Origin: Paraconiothyrium sp. Pb-2020
Taxonomy: Eukaryota > Ascomycota > Dothideomycetes > Pleosporales > Didymosphaeriaceae
NCBI GenBank assembly: GCA_022419385.1
Contig: JAJUBI010000004.1
Coordinates: 1,178,001-1,242,000 of the forward strand
Reading direction: 5' to 3'
Length of the DNA stretch: 64,000 nucleotides
Under the pieces are notes generated by a model. That model saw only the letters and a list, made by a program, of their open reading frames with translations, was not told the origin of the DNA and ran no database searches. Shown here piece by piece: positions 22,338 to 33,660 of this stretch. Positions within the stretch are counted from its first letter, which is position 1. Every line of letters begins with the position of its first letter. The translations under genes and the position numbers were made by a program.

Positions 22338-24427
22338 CTATAATTGTACTTCCACCTTCTCGTGCCTCTCCGCGATGTTCCCCCGTTTCACCTGCGCACC
22401 CACGAACTTTCGTCGTCCAATAGAGCCAAGGGAACTTCTTCTTCGACCGAAAGAATCTGACAGCCCGTGTACAACGTGATCGGTGTTGAGATCCAGCGAG
22501 TGGCGATGCACTTCTCGTACTTGTTCGGCGATTTCCATGATGGCATCGAATTTCTCGTTTCATGTCAGCTAATGTCACGACTCAATGGAACGAAGAACTT
22601 ACCGGTCCCTCAAATCGCTTCCCGTAGATGATATAGTACGTCCCGAGAAGTATGACAAAGACTCCAATGACAGCGCTGACATAGTCTGGGAGAAGTTAGT
22701 TGCCACTCATTTTCTTTGCAGCTCGGGCGCGACTTACTCATGTTATTGGTGCCGACGGGAAGCGCCGCTGGGAAGCAAAAGAACACATTTGTGACGTATA
22801 CGTAGATGATGGAGACGATGTTGCCTGAAGGAATGAGTATGAGGCAAGCGACTTCACGGCGATACTTACAGAACCATCCCCACTTCCCTAGCTTAAAGGG
22901 TGTCTCATCGGTTTGATATTGGGTGAGGAACGACCGGCCGCGGATGACAAGGGCCGTGATCGGAATCGCATACGAGAGATTCAATAAGATCGTGCAACTA
23001 GAGATGTAGGCGTCTGTGTTAAGTTAGTCTCGTCATAATCTATGTTGAGGGAGGGCAAAATGGGTGAGCAACTGACTGAATGCGACTGTTGGACCGAGGT
23101 ATAGTAGGCCGAAGATGAGATTGAAAACCTGGACGAAGATTATACATTCAACGGGTACATCAAGGCGTCGATGGATGCGGCCGAATATTGACGGAAATAT
23201 CATGCCTTTATCGCGGGCCATAGCGTACAGAAGGCGAGAGCCAGAGGTCATGCAGCCCATCGTGCCGTTGAAGAAGCAGATGGCGAGCATAACGGACATG
23301 ATAACAGTGGCGGCGCGGCTTCTTGTTGCGAGGTACATGAGCTCCACAATCGGTTGACCGGTTTGCGTAGAGAATACCGAGGTCGCATCGAACAGGCAGA
23401 AAAGCATGACCAAGATGAACGCGGTGCCCCTTCTAACATTAGTTGTGTCGCATATCGACGGAATGTCTGCTCACGTAGTACCGCCAACTACAATGGCTAG
23501 ATTCATGGCTATCGGCGCATCAATACGGGGGGTGGGCATCTCCTCTGTCATATGTAGGACCACGTCGTAACCGATCAATGAGAGCGCGCTCTGCAGCAAT
23601 CCCAGGATCCATGCAACGCCGTTGCTGTAACCGGTCTCGTTCGTGAATGAGGTAAAGACGAATTCGGCACTGGTGAAGTCATCATGGGCGCCGGTGCATG
23701 CCAACAGTACGATGGATATGACAGCACAACCGCAGACAGACCAGTAGAGCGCGCCATTGTTGTAATGGCCGAGGATCTTGTTGCCGAAAAGATTGACCAA
23801 GGTACCGTATGTTGACACCGCGACCATTATTAGATAGGTCTTCCAAGGCTCAATCATGTAGCTGCCACCGGAGCCGATAACTGCGGCGGCGGACAAGAAT
23901 TGTGCAGCAAAAAAGGCCTCGGTCGTGACAAGAGTGAGCCATCCGGCGATGTTGGCCCATCCACAACAGAAGCTCACAATCACCTTCCATTTCTCCGAGC
24001 ACAGAGAGTACGTGAAATGGTACTGCCTTGGGCACAGTTAGCAGCGGAATGAGTTAGCCGTAATCATAACGTACCCTCCCGCTGTAGGCCATATTGAAGC
24101 CATCTCGCCTAGACTTGCAGTGAGGCATATGTTGCATAGAACGCAGAAGATGAAGCCATAAACGAATGCTACCGAGCCGCCGGAGGGCATGACGATGCCA
24201 ATGGTTGCTGCCAAACAGATCCATGTGCTATCGACTGATTAGCTTTTCAGGTCCTTGATCAATCCGATACAGACATACTTGAGTATGGCGAAGCTGAAGC
24301 CAACCATGTTCAGCTTGCTCAATCGGGGCTTGAGGTGGCCTGCCAGAGGCACGACCGCCTCGAGGGAGCCTGCTGCCGATGTCGATGCAGAAGCATGTTC
24401 AACATGTTGAGGTGCCTCGTCCTTCAT
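22338..24427 (-). CDS. APC-family permease (choline/GABA permease-like), 579 aa
   Basis: Eight exons with all phases closing (1,740 nt): 24427-24279, 24227-24075, 24026-23475, 23432-23077, 23013-22870, 22824-22738, 22685-22603 and 22553-22338. Introns are 42-63 nt, and most have CTAAC/CTAAT-like branch sites. One acceptor is AAG (24027). The product has the fungal amino-acid/choline transporter pattern: LSKLNMVGFSFAILNTW in helix 1, IVMPSGG, SLGEMASIWPTAGGQYH, HMTEEMPTPRIDAP, SGSRLLYAMARDKG and NAYISSCTILLNLSYAIP. About 12 membrane helices are expected at the plasma membrane or vacuole. The tail is cytosolic and basic with possible phosphosites (RRRSSLGS). It belongs to the ACT/AAT group with yeast Hnm1, Uga4 and Bio5; substrate cannot be told from sequence. 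Confidence 0.9.
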
Positions 24428-27400
24428 AGCGATGATCGATATGAGGATGAGAAAGGTATATTCGCGAGTGCAGAGGTCACACGAGATCTTGAATCTCATC
24501 GCATGGCGATCTAGATCCGGGGACGCCCTGATTCATCGCTATCCGTACGCTGCGTCGGAGTAGCGCCCCGCTCTCCCTGCTACTGTGCGCCCTCCTCCAC
24601 GCTTTGTGAGTGGGTCAATCGACCATTTTCCGTCTTTCTGGTCTGGCCCCTTCCTCGCATATGCGGAACCGGAGTCGCACGTTGTTCCGTGGCATGATTC
24701 GCCATCTGTGTCGGTTCGGGGGGTGGTTGTACGCGAACGGGATCGAGCGTTGTGGGTGTCAAGGCGCGACGGCGCGAGCTTGTGCTGGAAAAGGTTCGCT
24801 GGCGATGTAGTGATGCGGGGACCCCGCGATTTGCAAGCCACTAACACGCGCTGTTAGGTAACAGCTCTGCGGCGCGAATGGTCTTTATCGGTGTCCTTAC
24901 AAGCTGCAGTGTGTCAATGTTCTGTTGCGGCACTTCATCGCGTGCTGTTAGGCAACTTTCATGAGCTTTTGTGAGACTTGTTGGTGTGTTGTTGAGTGTG
25001 CGTCAATATCGTTGGTGTGGGCGGCTCCTGGATGAGGGACACTCCAACGTGGTCGGAATATGCCTGAATTTTTTTTTCCGCCCTGCAGCGACGGCAATCG
25101 TGTGACGTGCACCTGTCAAGGATTTAATCCGATCTCTTCGTAAAAAGTCCGACCATGGAAGCGCTTTTCCAGAAGCCGGTATATCTGCACAAGAGTCGTA
25201 ATGCGTTTACGTGACCCTTCAGCCGAGGTGGGTGGCTGCCAAAATTCGCGTGAGATAGATCTTCGGGTGGGCGATAGGAGATGATGATATGATTGAACTA
25301 TCGACGCAGTTTTCCGCGGCGCTGCAGAGAGCTTTGGGTCATTGAGGTTGAGCTCAATCCGGTGTTAGTGCGCCTAGGTCTGATAGGGCTACTTACTGCC
25401 TCATAAGCTTATAATGAGAGAATGTCGCCTATTACGCAAGCTCATTCACCGCATCTACTTTGCCAAAGCACAGCCGTGGTACCCGAAATAATAAGGGGAA
25501 AAGTACAGCTACGCGATCTCCGCCCCCGTGAATTGAACCCCTACACTTTGACCGAATGACCCCAACACCTTCCCACGATTTAAAAAAAGATGCAAAAGAA
25601 ACTGGGCAACACAGTGGCCAGAAGAAACCCAGGCGAGCAAGGTTTACTTTTTGGGTGCAAGTAAATCACAAGGACGTACCTGCTAGTGGCCTTTCACCAC
25701 TTCGCCATCACCGCGCTTTGCACGTGTGATGGTGGAAGAAAAGGCTTTTGAGGCGATATATATAGTACAATAAACAGGGGATTTTGAGCTTTGTGGGAAA
25801 AGGGCTCGTGAAGTGAAAGCAACGCGGTCTTGCAGGGCTGCCTGGAGCTGTTGCCAGTGAGACCGCCGTCACTGACTTCACTTTGTAATTATGACCACCC
25901 ATGACCCATGCGGCAGGCTCCAAAAGGTTTGGACACACGCAATGAACATTTCAAGCCTAGAAAACATAATTTTGAGTGCTCGGAGTACGGTCCTGGTGTT
26001 ATGCAGCAACGCATACATGCCGCTTCCCCGATCAAAGTCACCAGTCTCGGTGCTGCAACGTGCTTGATCTATCCTTGCTGTCTCCAATACGAGGCACAGT
26101 TCGATTATGCAGACGGCCTACTATACCAAATGCCTTTAAGCAACTACTCCAGATTTGCTCACATCACGGCAACCCCAATATCTAGACGATTGGCTATTGT
26201 ACAAAATTATCGGCGTTGGAAAAAGGCAAAAGCTTTGCGCAAGGTCGTCAGAAATGAAATGATCTTCTTATTCGAAGGTGTACATCACGTTTTAACGTAA
26301 CTTGGGTTATTCTCTGTAGCCACACACTGCAGGGTTGGCTGTACCGACTGGTCGCCCTCGAGCCGCGGAGACATAGAAACATCTTCAAGTATAGTGTTTC
26401 ATTTCGGAAAATTCTAACTATGAACACCATAATCCCTTACGCAGTTCTCGAAAAAAGCCAAATATCACATCAAACCCGTTACAAATCAACGACTTAGATC
26501 GGAAGTTCCGGCGTAAGGTCATAATAATGGACATATGGCGGTCGAGATGCCCTAGCCTTGCATGAAAGCGCTCGCGAGTCGCAAGAGATGGGATGCGGAC
26601 GATATATCTGGAGCGGAGACACGCGGCGAAGCAAGCGGAACACCGCTCTAGTTGGAGTGTTCACGCAAAGGCCTACAATGATAAGAGTCAGCAGATGACA
26701 CACTACGTGACAGTTTGATTTCCGGACACACCTTTTGCGAATGTCTTTCTCATTGACGTTGGCCTACGGTGCCGGATCATGAGCGTCAGGCGTCATGAGG
26801 GTCGGCATATCGCCGGAGGTTATGGGACGCCCATTAGTTGCCCTTCGGAGGTTTGACCATCTCATGTTTGTAATGGTTCTCAAATGGGCCAACCTGATTG
26901 TATATTGAAGATCAGGCCAGCGCCGTCTACTTTCGAGTTCAGGGAACTGCCGTACGATCCGTGGACGTTCATGGCTGCTATGCTGCTTGCCAACCATGCC
27001 GTACCATAATCTCAATAGCCTGTACTGACATGGGGTGTTGCGAATGGAGGTATAGTATTATGGGAAGGTAGCAGTCTTGTATAAGACTGGGATTAGGTGC
27101 TAGTCCTTCCGTGATACTTGTGTGGGTTTACCTCAAAAGGCTCCCGAGTCTCTGACAAGGAGATCAACTAGCAGATCCGAGTTCGCTGAAGTCGCCGAGC
27201 GCATTTACTTGGGCCGACGCTCTTGCGCCAATATTATGCAGGCTGTATAGACGGAGATTTACCTCTCGTATCATCTCGCAGGATCTAACCTGTATGCAGT
27301 GGCTCTGTCCTTTCTGAAAAGCGGGGAAACAGAGAGAGGTATCATATCTGGAGCCCGATCAGCAGCGAAGTGGATGAAGTCGAGCTTGATATACTGACGA

Positions 27401-28033
27401 GTGAAATGGAACATCGTGATCGCAGGTTAAACAGGGCTGCGTATAGTGTAGCGTGGATCTTGGGTAGGCAGGTAATAGATGTCGTCCGCTGGTTTCGAGC
27501 TTCAAAGTACTTTCTTCTAGTTATATGGAATCCATGGGGGCGGTAAGGCGCGCTGGATATTTCCATGGGGGCATGTTATACATCTGTTTCTATCAATCTA
27601 CCCGACCAGCCTGTCCAGAGTTCCGACCCCGTCCGAGTGGGGATCTCAACTCCAGTATTGTTTCCTTTCTGTCGCGTCGGTGTGAACGAATATGAGAGAG
27701 TGCGTGGGACTGTTGTGGGTGGTCCAATCAATTTCTGCTTCGCGGGCTAGGCCTCAAGATCAGGTGGTGTACCACTGCGGGTCCGGCTGCGACGATCAAC
27801 CTGGCGCGTAACTATGGGTTTAGAGAGCAGGCGGGTGTGATAACAGTTGCTCCTAGCGTGCAATCAGTATACTTGCAAGATGAAAGATAGCGGGGCAGTG
27901 TGGAAGCCCTCGCCTAGAAGTTTACCTTGCGTAGAACGAGATGAGCTATTTCGAAGAGATGCGCTACGAATAGGAATTGGATGGAGGAGGAAGTAGCTGA
28001 ATAAGTCTCACATGCGTTGCCAGTTGAGGGACC
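24428..28033. other. Intergenic, 3.6 kb without a supported gene
   Basis: No reading frame here joins by splicing into a credible protein, and no motif was recognised. The segment 24540-24860 is open in several frames but has no coding character beyond that. No long repeat was noticed. Confidence 0.45.
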
Positions 28034-28916
28034 ATGATGCAATTGAATGTTGAGGTGAAGAAACTCACTTGGGAAAGGCGCGGCAAAAGGTCAAGGTGGT
28101 TCCGTCACCAGGCAACCAACGCCGCTAGGACCTCCCAGCTTCACCAGGTGAACGTCAGAATCTTGGCCCTTGATTTCCCGCTTCGACAGACTAACAAAAG
28201 AAATTTATTTTCGCAGTGTCTCCCTCTCCCTCATCTTCAACGCCGCCCGGAAGAACAACAGTAAGTTGCATACGCTACAGCTGCTTTGGTTGTGTCAGCA
28301 CTCAAAGCTACCCTTGTGCTTGTCTCAATCACAGGACTGCTGCGTTCTCGAAGCTGACTGATATATTCTAGACCACCACAACTACCTCCACCTCCACCTC
28401 CACCTCCACCTCCACCTCTACCTCTACAATGGTAAGAAACTCTCAAGTCATTGGCTTCTCAAATCTTTCCTCATAGTCTTTTAGGGTAGAGGCGGCTACG
28501 ACGTGTCGCTGGTGGCGCTCCCCTTCGGGCCCGCGCCGCCGCCGCCCCCACCTCCACCACCTGGAAAGGGCGACCCGCCCTCGCCCAAGGGCGACAAGGA
28601 GAAGGAGAAGAAGGAGAAGGAGAAAGAGAAGAAGAAGGAGGAGAAGGAGGAGAAGGAGGAGAAGGAGGAGAAGGAGGAGAAGGAGGAGAAGGAGGAGAAG
28701 GAGGAGGAAGAGAAGTAGGGTAAGTCTTGATCATTCCTAGTGCTCCGTAGCTTTCGTTGCATGACTGACGATCAGTTAGCCACCCAGGCCCGCCTCGCCC
28801 TCGCCCTCGCCCGCGAGCACTGTGCGTTGTACGGCGGCTCTTCGCAACCGTACAATAGCAACCCCACGTCGAGCCATGCGCGCTCCCTCTTGAGCTGGGC
28901 ATGGCCCCACGAGTAA
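28034..28916 (+). CDS. Five-exon Arg-rich protein, 197 aa (second frame also open)
   Basis: Exons 28034-28147, 28217-28260, 28372-28431, 28485-28719 and 28776-28916 join in phase (594 nt), with introns GTGAAC...GCAG, GTAAGT...CTAG, GTAAGA...TTAG and GTAAGT...TCAG. The first intron has ACTAAC. The product starts MMQLNVEVKKLTWERRGKR, has a proline run from the exon-3 repeat, a long Arg run from exon 4, and ends with a helical exon (ATQARLALALAREHCALYGG ... SWAWPHE). The next frame is also open. From ATG 28429 it would encode 78 aa starting MGRGGYDVSLVALPFGP, then proline and Lys/Glu runs, ending TAG at 28718. That shorter product looks more protein-like in its middle but excludes the last exon. 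Which frame is translated is unsettled. Confidence 0.5.
28635..28706. repeat. 9-bp tandem repeat, 8 units, inside an exon
   Basis: Eight perfect copies of AAGGAGGAG sit within exon 4 of the gene above, preceded by irregular AG-only purine sequence from about 28597. Because the unit is 9 bp, copy changes would lengthen or shorten the protein without shifting frame. Confidence 0.85.
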
Positions 28917-29744
28917 TGGAATTCTCCACTCGGTATAGCTCTCCTAATAATCGTGATCTCTGTGATTAATCCGCTTCCAACGTTGTCTTGAGTCCGTCAA
29001 GTGCTTCTAGCTCTCTAGAAGACTCTTAACTTTCTCGCAAGACAACACCATTATTCAACCACAAATAGCAAGATTCAGGATTGTGGTTGCGCAGTACGCA
29101 TCCATTCTTGTATCTAAGTACTCGCCAGTACTCGTTTGGTCGGCTCCGATATAGGCAGCATTGCATTAGCATGCAGGAACACTGGTATTAACTGACGGTT
29201 GTGATCTCTGTCCATTTTCTCCAATGACAGCGAGTTATCGACAGTTATCACAGGGGGCATAGCCATATGCTTGGGCCTTTAAAGTGGAACAGGCGATCAA
29301 TGAACATGGTCGCGGCATTCTGGAGGTCTGCATGTTCTGCCGGCTAATGGTTCGGAAGCATGTATCCTTACAATAAGCGAGGAGCGCCTCAACGACCACA
29401 CGAGCGATCCACGCCATGGACAAGGACGGCACAAACCCAACATTTTTAGTTTGAGACGTATGGTATATGATGAAACTCTACAAGAAAGGACAGAGAATAG
29501 TATCAGGAATTCGATATCCAAAAAGCAGACGGATCCCTATGAACTAAGCTCAAAGTCTGTTTAGCCGTTATGCAGCATGGCTGCAAAGCGCTCGTCTGAC
29601 CGAAAAAGCTCAAGGCGGTGTCTAAGCCCACGCCAGGCTCATCATGACGATATCTGCAAGCGCGAACCATGTGTTGTGATCATATTCTTTGCAATCTTCC
29701 TGCCTGTGCTGCTCTGTCGAACCGCGGGAGTGCACGTTCATGCG
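28917..29744. other. Intergenic
   Basis: No supported gene, repeat or RNA. Short frames at 29235-29521 lack splice partners or motifs. Confidence 0.45.
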
Positions 29745-31123
29745 TTAGCATGGACCGAGATTTTTGTCCTTCCTGCTATTGTTAGCCCAGCCCACCGATC
29801 CAGAGAGTTGGAACATACTTATCCCCATTCACATCGTACGGCTTATCAAGGTTGTACTGCCCAGCCAAATCGCGAATCAGCTCATCCACCGGCTCCTTGA
29901 GCGGAAAATGGTGGGCTGTGTCGAATAGTGTATTGACTTGATCGAAGTCAGTAGCGGTGACGCTTCCCAGAATGTCGTTGGCTTGTTTCGAGAGATCGAA
30001 GTGACCGATTACGCGCTCAAGGATCATCCAGTCATGGTCAACCATTAGGTACCTAGGAACAGGTCAGGGTCAATGAGCGCATTAGAGGGATATTCAATAC
30101 CTACCAGTAAGCGACGACAACGGACGGGATCCATTCATCGGGTTCAGGCACGCCACCGCCGATAGGGCAGACCCTATCGAGAAACTCCTTGAAGCTCTCG
30201 TAGTTCCTATCCGTCCGCAGCCGGTTCGCGGTGCCCGAACGAACAAGGCTAAGGGTGGTGGCCAACAGCCTTCGCTGAGGCACGCTAGAGAGAACCAGTG
30301 TGCCCGACTGGCGTTCGGAACCGATCGGAGCAGAGGGACCGGGAGGACCACTGCTCAATCGCTTTTGCGCGGTGGAGATACGACTGCCGGCAAAGGTGAA
30401 ATTGGGTGCTGCTGGCACCATTGCATTGCCGGACACCGTAGACCGGCGGACAGTACTTGATGGGCCGCCGTCTCCATATGCCGGGAGAACAGCGTTGGTG
30501 TTCATAGCGGTGTTGTTGCCGCCTATACTCCGTCCAGCTTGGAAGCCAGGGATCAAGCCAGAAACAGCAGGAACAGAAGCCTGGGCAGCTATAGCGGTGG
30601 CCCTAGCCGACGCAGCCGCACGCTCGGCGCGCATATAACGCTCTGCGTTACTGTGTGCACTGGCCTCTTTCGCAAATGGCTTCGTGACTTTTCCGAGGGA
30701 TGGCGTCTCTGCGCGTGATTGTGGCGGCCGATAGAAGCCGGGGTCGGCACTGGGAGCCACCGGATAGATGGACGCAGCGGGGGCGGCATGACCTATATGA
30801 GAAGCAGTAGAAGATGCCACCGGAGGGTAACCCACACGCGCTTCACCAAAACGTGGGCCGAGGCTCCCTATGGGAGGTGAGAGGTGTGCTGTCGCGTAGG
30901 ACATGCCCCTGGGGAGCATTCGCGCACGACTAGCGTTGACGGGCGAAGCCTGCTCAGCAGGCTCCAGCTTCTCTGAAGTAGGCGCAGAGTTATTCGCTGC
31001 AGTCGCCTTTTCCGGAGATGACTGTCCCTCGGTGGCGGGCGCCTTCTTGACTACGGCGGACCAAGACATCGGAGGGGTTTGCGCGGACGCGGAAGGCGAA
31101 GGCTTTGTCGGCGGGGACGGCAT
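29745..31123 (-). CDS. Uncharacterised Pro/Ser/Ala-rich protein, 427 aa
   Basis: Three exons: 31123-30105, 30052-29819 and 29775-29745. Introns are GTAGGT...CTAG (30104-30053) and GTATGT...AATAG with GGCTAAC (29818-29776), and phase closes (1,284 nt). If the last intron is not spliced, the frame runs to 29782 instead. About the first 290 residues are low-complexity (MPSPPTKPSPSASAQ ...), with a WSAVVKKAP motif near residue 21. The C-terminal part is folded-looking: ESFKEFLDRVCPIGGG, DEWIPSVVVAYWYLMVDHDW, LERVIGHFDLSKQANDIL and an acidic helix (FPLKEPVDELIRDLAGQY). No membrane span. I do not recognise the domain. Confidence 0.75.
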
Positions 31124-31801
31124 TGTACTTCACTATGTTAGAGAAATATTTTGATTGCGTGTGTTGAAAACTTGCCTGTGGTTGAGGGCTACAAGTTCGA
31201 GGGGTTTGGGGAAGTGATTGCTCTGGACAAGATTCTATATACCGCGGATTTAACGGGCTAAACACTCTAGGGCGGTGCCTCACCCGACTGCTGGGTTAGG
31301 GCTCGCTCACCAATGAATATCTGGCGAGCTGGTCAATGCAAAAAAGTCGCAGGCGTTCAGAGAGCGGTGAAGCAGACGCCGACTTACTACATCGCGGTGC
31401 TGAAAATAGTGCATATACGAGCGCCCAACTGTGGAAGCACCTCCACGGTTTCTCCAAACAACCCCATCAAGCTACTTTGACCTGAGCAGCACTATGCAGT
31501 TGACTACGTTGCCGTTCCTACGTCAAGCTTCAGCATAAGATAGTTGGTGTGACATGTTCAACACTTCACTATCTTCGCTGGCCATTGATGTTGTGAAACT
31601 AGGAACGCCTTGACAATGTTTGCGTAAGACATCCCGGCAAAGCTGTCCGCAGATCCGTAGAACGACACCATGTCGTCATCTTGCCGGGAACCCGTCTGTG
31701 CAGTGATGGACTTCTTCGCACCCCAGCCTCGTTCATGCTACCAAAGCTGTCAACCTTGGGTACGATGCGGGGCTTTGTATTATTTTTTTAAGGAATCTTT
31801 T

Positions 31802-31852
31802 ATCAAAATCCGCAAGGTCAAGGACCACAGGCCAGTTCTTGCGGATTTTGAT
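31802..31852. repeat. Perfect 15-bp inverted repeat (hairpin)
   Basis: The left arm ATCAAAATCCGCAAG (31802-31816) and right arm CTTGCGGATTTTGAT (31838-31852) are exact reverse complements separated by 21 bases. A poly-T stretch lies on both sides. It could form a hairpin or mark element ends. Confidence 0.85.
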
Positions 31853-32562
31853 TTTTACTTTTTCGGCCTCCTTGGTCTAGCAGGAATAACGTGATAATGT
31901 CATAATTTCACTGTGTATCACTGCATGTTGTTGGATCCGAAGGTGGCGAGTTCGATCCGGTTATCCGCCAGAACCCTTTTTACTACTTTTCTGGGTTCTC
32001 ATCTGGGTTCGGCGGGAACATTCAATGTTCCAGGGACAGCATCGATACACATGTAGCCAGAGATCCAGGGCTTCATCCAGGAACGAACATGAGGCAGCTG
32101 GACGCTTCCGGACCCTTGAACAGGTGTAAAGGACGCATCCCGTGACTGAGCGGGAGCCATGGAGAGAGGGCATCTGAAGCGCAAGGTCCCCCAGCGACTG
32201 CCGCTTGTGCAAAGCCAATGGTAGAAGCTTCAATTCAAGCTAGACACCGTGGCTCTACGCGCGCCCACGTAAAGGCATCGCAGGACAACGACACCTCATG
32301 GTCGCCGGCGATCTAGGGTACTCTACTTGACGACTTCTGAATGCTTACTCGTGAGGCATGCGTACAGCGACGAGCTTATCAAGCGTCATGATCGAGGCAT
32401 GCCTTTGCGCAACTGGTTGTGGTGACTCGCGCCTGCCTCTGCCGGTGCTTTATGCCGTACACCTGATTGTTTGACGTCGGCGGCCCCCTCGAGCCAAGGC
32501 GCCAGTGCAGAGATAAAAGGTGCCCTTCCTGCCTCTCACCTCTTCTCTTCCTTTCCTCATGT

Positions 32563-32582
32563 CTTGACCTTGCGGATTTTGA
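32563..32582. repeat. Third copy of the inverted-repeat arm
   Basis: CTTGACCTTGCGGATTTTGA is the exact reverse complement of 31803-31822, so identity to the left arm extends to 20 bases. The inverted pair 31803-31822 and 32563-32582 brackets about 740 bases and could be terminal inverted repeats of a small element; no target duplication was checked. Confidence 0.75.
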
Positions 32583-32742
32583 ATTCGAAAGGGGCGGTCC
32601 GGACCCTGGGCATCTGCTGACTGGGTGGTAAGTGCGCGTCCCGGTTCATGTATTCAAGACTAACATGCGAGTCGCAGAAACCTGAGTTATGCCGGACCGC
32701 CCGTCAAGAAGCAGCGACGGCCGACTGAAGCTCGGCCGCACC

Positions 32743-32872
32743 AAGCCCCCAATTCCCCAATCTCGACCAAGCCCCCAATCCCCCAATCTCGACCGGGCCC
32801 CCAATCCCCCAATCTCGACCGAGCCCCCAATCCCCCAATCTCGACCGAGCCCCCAATCCCCCAATCTCGACC
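32743..32872. repeat. 26-bp minisatellite, 5 units
   Basis: Five head-to-tail 26-base units start at 32743, 32769, 32795, 32821 and 32847. The core is CCCCCAATCCCCCAATCTCG followed by ACC. Only the first two or three bases of each unit (AAG, GGG, GAG) and one base in unit 1 vary. Twenty-six is not a multiple of three, so each unit shifts reading frame. The near identity implies recent expansion. Confidence 0.9.
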
Positions 32873-33032
32873 GATGGCCACTTTCCGGCTCCTGCGCTCA
32901 TACGGAACGTACGAACGAACAAGGTACGTGTTTCCGCCTTCACTCCAGGTTGACCACACTCTTACTTGGTCAGGTCGATCAACATGACAGCTTCTAATCA
33001 AACGTCGGCCCACTCCCGACAGTGACGTGTTA

Positions 33033-33270
33033 GCATCAAGCGACGACGACCACGAGATCGTTGCGCCCCCGCCCACTCGTCCCACGGGCGATTCGTTTGC
33101 AACAGCACGCCGTCCCTCGTGGATGGCACAAGACCTCCCGAACCGGAAGAACTCCCTGCCGTCGGTCTCGTTGGGATCGCAGCCGACGACGCCATCTCTC
33201 TCATTGGATGGCCCCTCCAGAGCTCCGCCTCCAGTGACGATGACCACGAGATCGTCACGCCGCCCTCGAC
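33033..33270 (+). repeat. Duplicated segment encoding SSDDDHEIV
   Basis: Two diverged copies, at 33033-33076 and 33227-33270, both encode ASSDDDHEIV followed by a PP-rich tail, but in different frames of the surrounding DNA. The differences are mostly at third positions (for example GACGACGAC against GACGATGAC), which suggests the duplicates were once under protein-level constraint. Host gene unknown. Confidence 0.55.
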
Positions 33271-33414
33271 AAAATCAATCTAACACTTTGGGGGAACGAC
33301 CAACGCCTCCCTAGCATCGGACGGGCTTCACAAGATTTGATCATGTGACACGGGCAGCTTCAACGGCTACGTCCGCCAAGCTCCTCAAGGAGGTCTTGCC
33401 CTCACCCACGCCTG

Positions 33415-33660
33415 CGCAAGGCCCTCAGAGAAGCTCTTTGGTATTGCATCGTCTTCCAGACCGATGACGCTTTACTGGTTGATGACAAGATATCGAAGCG
33501 CCAGCGGGAGGGTTACTCCAACGATGTATTACGCCAGGCCGCCATCTTACGATCTGGTGTAAACCTGTTTCTCGACGCAGCTGTCCGTCTTTGGCAGGGC
33601 GGAATGATTCAGACGGGACTTGGTGGTATTGTTTCTTGTTACATATGCCATTGTCCGTAG
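33415..33660 (+). CDS. Coding fragment, unknown protein (C-terminal exon?)
   Basis: Eighty-one codons read from RKALREALWYCIVFQTDD through KISKRQREGYSNDVLRQA and VNLFLDAAVRLWQGG to a TAG ending at 33660. The mix of amphipathic helix and hydrophobic segments looks like real protein. No ATG opens this frame, so it would be a last exon. The preceding coding-like sequence (KLLKEVLPSPTP at about 33375-33410) is in another frame, so a missed intron or a frameshift lies between. It follows the SSDDDHEIV duplication and may belong to the same decayed gene. Confidence 0.35.
   Translation, partial: RKALREALWYCIVFQTDDALLVDDKISKRQREGYSNDVLRQAAILRSGVNLFLDAAVRLWQGGMIQTGLGGIVSCYICHCP

Larger units (their letters stand above)
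31124..33414. other. Repeat-bearing intergenic region
   Basis: No intact gene. The region holds an inverted repeat, a dispersed copy of its arm, a 26-bp minisatellite and a duplicated coding-like segment, each listed separately. A T-loop-like GAGTTCGATCC at about 31949 lies in no complete tRNA fold. Confidence 0.5.

Noticed and set aside
22338..24427. Considered whether the HET gene, permease and FMO form a biosynthetic gene cluster.
   Set aside because: No core synthase, P450 or regulator is present, and the genes are far apart with unrelated genes between.
24585..24857. Overlapping frames on both strands upstream of the permease.
   Set aside because: No motif or splice support; likely promoter or leader sequence.
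31930..31980. tRNA-like GAGTTCGATCC followed by a poly-T run.
   Set aside because: The T-arm stem does not pair and no matching 5' acceptor strand is present.
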